This document shows positions 6,511 to 9,871 of a DNA stretch of 9,871 nt, piece after piece. Made by a program: the position numbers and the translations under genes. Where the stretch lies: the NCBI GenBank assembly GCA_947460525.1, contig CANHIV010000009.1:1-9871 (forward strand), written 5' to 3'. This DNA is from Flavobacteriales bacterium. GTDB lineage: Bacteria > Bacteroidota > Bacteroidia > Flavobacteriales_D > Sanyastnellaceae. Position 1 is the stretch's first letter. Every line of letters starts with the position of its first letter. The notes under the pieces are model-generated. The model was not told the DNA's origin. It ran no database searches and was given only the letters and a program-made list of their open reading frames with translations.

Positions 6511-6523
6511 TTCCAAATTGGAA
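6511..6523. promoter_or_regulatory. 13-bp palindrome just downstream of the act -7 element
   Basis: TTCCAA-A-TTGGAA is a perfect 6-bp inverted repeat around a single A. It lies 7 bp after the -7 element, at about +5 to +17 of the predicted transcript and 19 bp before the ATG. A protein bound here would block initiation, so an operator is plausible. The arms are too close to form an RNA hairpin. Confidence 0.35.
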
Positions 6524-6542
6524 AAACTGTAAAAACCGAGCA

Positions 6543-7940
6543 ATGACGGGCTTTTCGAAAAGTATTTTTAGATTACTGACAGGCGCTGTACTGTTGGTAA
6601 CAATGAGCGCTCAGCAAGCTAGCGCTTCAATTCACGATGGTGGCGATGCTGCCAATGGTGAAAAATTATTTAAAGCAAACTGTGCTTCTTGTCACAAGAT
6701 TACCGAAGAGGTACTTGCGGCACCGGGCTTAAAGGGCGTTGACCAGCGATGGGCAGGCAAGGATGCTTTATTAATCAAATGGATCCAAAACCCACAAGCG
6801 GCTGCCGGAACTGGCGATGCTTATGTGAAGGGTTTGGTAGACAAGTATGTGTCTCAATTTGGCTGGATGGCGGCGCAAGCTGTTGATGAAGCTGAGATCA
6901 AAGACATCATGGCTTATGTCAAATCAGGAGGTGGTGCCGGTGGTGCTGATGCAGGTGCCGCAGCTGCAGCCGCTGACAAATGTCCAAAAATTGAAGACCA
7001 AATCATGGAAGAGTATGGGGATTCCAAAGATTCCAGTACGCTAATTTGGTTGATCATCATCGGTGTGATTTTAGCGATTATCGGAGCTTCGGCTGCCAAT
7101 ATCGCAAAATCATTGAAGCAAGCAGTGCACGAGCGCGATGGCTTGGCTCCTGTTGAAGACAGAACATACTGGCAGAATGCAAAATCATGGATGTGGAAAC
7201 ACCGTGCTTATGTAGGTGTAGCTGGGGTAATTTTGGTAATGTACTTTGCTGTTATTGGATATGGTAAATTGAATCGTATCGGTATCAACCAAGGATACAT
7301 GCCGGAACAACCCATTTGGTTCTCCCACAACATCCACGCTTGTCAAAACGAGATTGACTGTCAATATTGTCACTCTTCTGCGGCCAAGTCAAAGCATGCA
7401 GGTATTCCTTCAGTGAACGTTTGTATGAACTGTCACAAAGGAATTAAAAAGGGTACCATCTCTGGGGACAAAGAAATTTCTAAGATTTATGCTGCCATTG
7501 GATTTGATCCTGCTACTGGACAATACATTGAGAATTTCCAACAACAGCCTATCCAGTGGAACAAAGTTCACAATTTGCCAGACCACGTTAATTTCAATCA
7601 CAGTTTGCACGTAACAGGTGCCAAATTGGATTGTAAGCAATGCCATGGTCCAGTTCAAACTTATTCTGTTGGACGTTTGGCACCAATCGAAGAAATCAAC
7701 GCACAGGAAGATGTTACAGGTTTGATCAAATTGAGCAAACCAACATTGACCATGGGATGGTGTATCGAGTGTCACAACAAAGCCAACATCGATTTGAAAA
7801 GTTCTGATTACTATGTTGAAATGCACAAGCGTTTTGAATCTTCTGCAACAGGTAAGCGCACTTTGAAAGAGATCATGGAAGATGGTGAAGTAACCGTTAA
7901 AGAAATGGGCGGTTGGGAATGTGGTAAATGTCACTATTAA
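6543..7940 (+). CDS. actA: Alternative complex III subunit A, membrane-anchored hexahaem-type cytochrome c
   Basis: This 465-residue protein carries six CXXCH haem c sites: Cys47-His51, Cys273-His277, Cys294-His298, Cys364-His368, Cys407-His411 and Cys460-His464, the last ending one residue before the stop. In order it has an N-terminal hydrophobic signal or anchor (about 6-29) and a small class-I cytochrome c domain with one haem, where Met109 in GWMAAQ is a candidate axial ligand. A Gly/Ala-rich linker (128-145), two membrane spans (about 167-190 and 222-243) and the five-haem periplasmic domain follow. ACIII oxidises menaquinol and passes electrons through ActB clusters and these haems to a cytochrome c, HiPIP or oxidase. 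The Rhodothermus complex has a pentahaem ActA and a separate monohaem ActE, so here the extra haem domain sits in the same chain. I chose the ATG at 6543, because the upstream TTG at 6501 lies in the promoter and the signal peptide fits this start. actB follows after 18 bp. Confidence 0.9.
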   Translation: MTGFSKSIFRLLTGAVLLVTMSAQQASASIHDGGDAANGEKLFKANCASCHKITEEVLAAPGLKGVDQRWAGKDALLIKWIQNPQAAAGTGDAYVKGLVDKYVSQFGWMAAQAVDEAEIKDIMAYVKSGGGAGGADAGAAAAAADKCPKIEDQIMEEYGDSKDSSTLIWLIIIGVILAIIGASAANIAKSLKQAVHERDGLAPVEDRTYWQNAKSWMWKHRAYVGVAGVILVMYFAVIGYGKLNRIGINQGYMPEQPIWFSHNIHACQNEIDCQYCHSSAAKSKHAGIPSVNVCMNCHKGIKKGTISGDKEISKIYAAIGFDPATGQYIENFQQQPIQWNKVHNLPDHVNFNHSLHVTGAKLDCKQCHGPVQTYSVGRLAPIEEINAQEDVTGLIKLSKPTLTMGWCIECHNKANIDLKSSDYYVEMHKRFESSATGKRTLKEIMEDGEVTVKEMGGWECGKCHY

Positions 7941-7944
7941 TTTT

Positions 7945-7950
7945 AAGGAA
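7945..7950 (+). promoter_or_regulatory. Shine-Dalgarno-like site of actB
   Basis: AAGGAA ends 8 nt before the actB ATG. It is the only Shine-Dalgarno-like site I see correctly placed before a start in this window. It supports the ATG at 7959 as the actB start and separate ribosome entry within the act transcript. Confidence 0.5.
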
Positions 7951-7958
7951 TTACGAAC

Positions 7959-9871
7959 ATGAGTAACAATAAAAAATATTGGACTAGTTTGGAAGAATTC
8001 AACAATCGTGAATCCTTTCAAGAAGCAGTTTCTCAGGAGTTTGCACCTGCAAACAATGGATTAAATGCTTTTGCAGACGAGAAATTGTCTAAAGCAAACA
8101 CTGGACGTCGTGACTTCTTGAAGTTCATGGGATTCAGCGTGGCTGCAGCAACTTTAGCGGCTTGCGAAGCGCCAGTTGTAAAAAGCATTCCATACGTGGT
8201 AAAACCAGAGGATATTACTCCAGGTATTGCCAATTATTATGCAACGACATATTATGATGGAGTGGACTATGCCAACTTGTTGGTAAAGACCCGTGAGGGT
8301 CGTCCGATTTTCATCAAAGGAAATAAATCTCACGGATGGGGCCACGGTGCAATGAATGCACGTATCAACGGCTCTGTTCTTGAAATCTACGACGAAGAGC
8401 GTGTGAAAGGTGCCCGTAAAGCTGGCGCTGATATCTCATGGGAAGCATTGGACAAAGAAATGTCTGCTGTTTTGGCAAGTGCCAAAAATATCCGTGTGAT
8501 TTCTAACACCATCATCAGTTCGACAACGCAAAAAGCAATTGCAGCTTTCGCAGGTGTTCACGCAGGTAAAGTGAAGCATGTTCAGTATGATGCTGTATCA
8601 TACAATGGATTGACTACCGCACACAGTGAGGCTTTCGGAAAGGCTGTAGTTCCTCAATATCATTTTGACAAGGCCAAAGTAATTGTAAGCGTTGGTGCTG
8701 ACTTCTTGGGTTCTTGGTTGACTTCTAACGTTTTTGCTGCAGATTATGCTGCAGGAAGAAGACCAGAAGCGGGTAGCATGAGCAAGCATTATCAGTTTGA
8801 GACCACCATGTCTTTGACGGGATCAAATGCGGATGTTCGTGTTGCTATCAAACCTTCTCAGGAAGGTAAAGTAATTACTGCACTTTATGCCGCTCTAAAC
8901 GGAAGCAAAGCGAACGTTGAAGGTGTGGATGCAGCAGTGATTTCTAAATTGGCCAGCGAATTAAAAGCAGCCAATGGTGCTTCGATTGTAGTTGCAGGAA
9001 GCAATGATGCAAATATTCAGCGTGTTGTAGTTGCGATCAACAAAATGTTGGGCAATTATGGCGCAACATTGAACATGACGCAACATTTGAATTTGTTCGC
9101 AGGCAATGATGCAGAAGTAGCTGCTTTGGTTGCTGAGATGAACAGTGGTGCAGTAGATGTATTGATTGTTCATGGTTGCAACCCCAATTACAACCTATCG
9201 CATTTGAATTTTGCAGGTGCAATGGCAAAGGTGAAGACCACTGTTGCTACTTCCTTGTATGCGGATGAAACTGCGGCCAAATGTACTTATCATGCCCCAG
9301 ATCACCACCAGTTGGAGTCTTGGGATGACTTGAGTGCAGTTGCAGGAAGAATTGATTTGGTTCAGCCTACCATCAGCCCGATGTATGCTACGCGTGCTGC
9401 TGGTGAGAACTATTTGGCATGGTCAGGTAACAACATGAGTTACTATGATTATTTGCGTTTGAATTTTAATGGGGCTTATACACCAGCGATGATGGATGCG
9501 GATACCAACTGGTATACTGCCGTTCACAACGGAACTTTTGCTGCACAAACTGTAGTGGAAGATCCAACTGCGGTTGCGGGTGCAGCTCCAGTAGTTGCTG
9601 CTGCTGCTCCGGTTGCTTCATCTTCGATGGATGTACGTGGTGCTGTATCTTCGATCAACTCAGCACGTTCAGGTGCTTGGGAAATGTCGTTGTACACAGC
9701 GGTGAATATGGGATTGGGTAACCATGCCAACAACCCCATTTTGCAAGAAACTCCTGATCCTATTTCTAAAGTTACATGGGACAACTATGTAGCCATGGCT
9801 CCAGCAGACATGAAGGAAATGGGCTTCAATTTGTATATCGGTGAGCAGGAAGACTCGAACCTAGTGAAGGT
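7959..9871 (+). CDS. actB: Alternative complex III subunit B, iron-sulfur/molybdopterin-oxidoreductase-like protein (3'-truncated by window)
   Basis: The frame is open from the ATG at 7959 to the last base (637 complete codons). The C-terminal part, where the family carries its iron-sulfur cluster domain, lies outside. The start reads MSNNKKYWTSLEEF with EAVSQEF a few residues on. The twin-arginine signal GRRDFLKFMGFSVAAATLAAC follows, with Arg50-Arg51 and a lipobox-like LAAC at 66-69. The long region before the RR pair matches the extended Tat signal known in MoCo/4Fe-4S proteins of this type. The protein should therefore be exported folded and may be lipid-anchored at Cys69. The visible body (about 75-535) corresponds to the molybdopterin-oxidoreductase-like domain, which in ACIII has lost its Mo cofactor. 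An Ala/Pro/Val-rich linker lies at about 538-556. ActB accepts electrons from quinol oxidation at the membrane and feeds the ActA haems. It follows actA in the same operon. Confidence 0.92.
   Translation, partial: MSNNKKYWTSLEEFNNRESFQEAVSQEFAPANNGLNAFADEKLSKANTGRRDFLKFMGFSVAAATLAACEAPVVKSIPYVVKPEDITPGIANYYATTYYDGVDYANLLVKTREGRPIFIKGNKSHGWGHGAMNARINGSVLEIYDEERVKGARKAGADISWEALDKEMSAVLASAKNIRVISNTIISSTTQKAIAAFAGVHAGKVKHVQYDAVSYNGLTTAHSEAFGKAVVPQYHFDKAKVIVSVGADFLGSWLTSNVFAADYAAGRRPEAGSMSKHYQFETTMSLTGSNADVRVAIKPSQEGKVITALYAALNGSKANVEGVDAAVISKLASELKAANGASIVVAGSNDANIQRVVVAINKMLGNYGATLNMTQHLNLFAGNDAEVAALVAEMNSGAVDVLIVHGCNPNYNLSHLNFAGAMAKVKTTVATSLYADETAAKCTYHAPDHHQLESWDDLSAVAGRIDLVQPTISPMYATRAAGENYLAWSGNNMSYYDYLRLNFNGAYTPAMMDADTNWYTAVHNGTFAAQTVVEDPTAVAGAAPVVAAAAPVASSSMDVRGAVSSINSARSGAWEMSLYTAVNMGLGNHANNPILQETPDPISKVTWDNYVAMAPADMKEMGFNLYIGEQEDSNLVK

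Noticed and set aside
6501..6542. Upstream in-frame TTG as the actA start, adding 14 residues
   Set aside because: The TTG is part of a perfect -7 promoter element, so it would lie upstream of the transcript. The ATG at 6543 gives a normal signal sequence.
7410..8021. Long open frame on the minus strand opposite the actA/actB junction (about 200 codons)
   Set aside because: It runs antisense to the actA pentahaem domain, crosses the actA stop and the actB start, and has no recognisable domain. The plus-strand genes explain the sequence fully.
1..9871. Defence island, mobile element or other accessory system
   Set aside because: All eight genes belong to recognised housekeeping, stress, catabolic or respiratory families. 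There are no transposase, integrase, phage or direct-repeat array signatures, and base composition looks even throughout.

Overview
The window reads as chromosomal DNA from a Bacteroidota bacterium, probably an aerobic member of the Flavobacteriales or a related order. Three things point there. Several genes are preceded by the TAnnTTTG-type -7 promoter element used by Bacteroidota. Start codons are mostly preceded by A-rich sequence rather than Shine-Dalgarno sites. The right end carries the first two genes of an alternative complex III (ACIII) respiratory operon. The order-level guess is weak; the phylum-level call is good. Eight protein-coding genes fill nearly all the sequence. I see no tRNA, rRNA, CRISPR array, insertion sequence or phage gene.

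Left part, plus strand: the 3' end of gatC (tRNA amidotransferase subunit C), a CGC-type bacilliredoxin, and a strong intrinsic terminator. A promoter with a leader of about 105 nt follows, then a DEAD-box RNA helicase with a long Gly/Arg/Ser tail. A membrane fatty-acid desaturase starts 12 bp after the helicase. Helicases and desaturases are both classic low-temperature functions, so this pair looks like a cold-adaptation transcription unit. The helicase leader can form two mutually exclusive RNA pairings.

Middle, minus strand: a perfect bidirectional terminator separates the desaturase from a convergent two-gene tyrosine and phenylalanine catabolic operon. Its order of transcription is hmgA (homogentisate 1,2-dioxygenase), then hppD (4-hydroxyphenylpyruvate dioxygenase), which catalyse consecutive ring-hydroxylation and ring-cleavage steps. 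A well-formed promoter lies directly upstream of hmgA. Upstream of that, on the same strand, is a small exported SPOR-domain protein whose -7 element sits so close to its ATG that the mRNA may be leaderless.

Right part, plus strand: a 217-bp divergent intergenic region holds an imperfect inverted repeat, a -7 element and a 13-bp palindrome. It is followed by actA (a membrane-anchored cytochrome with six CXXCH haem sites) and a 5' part of actB (an iron-sulfur subunit with an extended twin-arginine/lipobox signal). Together these begin ACIII, a quinol:cytochrome c or HiPIP oxidoreductase that replaces the bc1 complex. actB runs off the window.

I did not find a clearly undescribed multi-gene system. 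The most interesting unexplained signals are regulatory: the helicase leader and the act upstream region.
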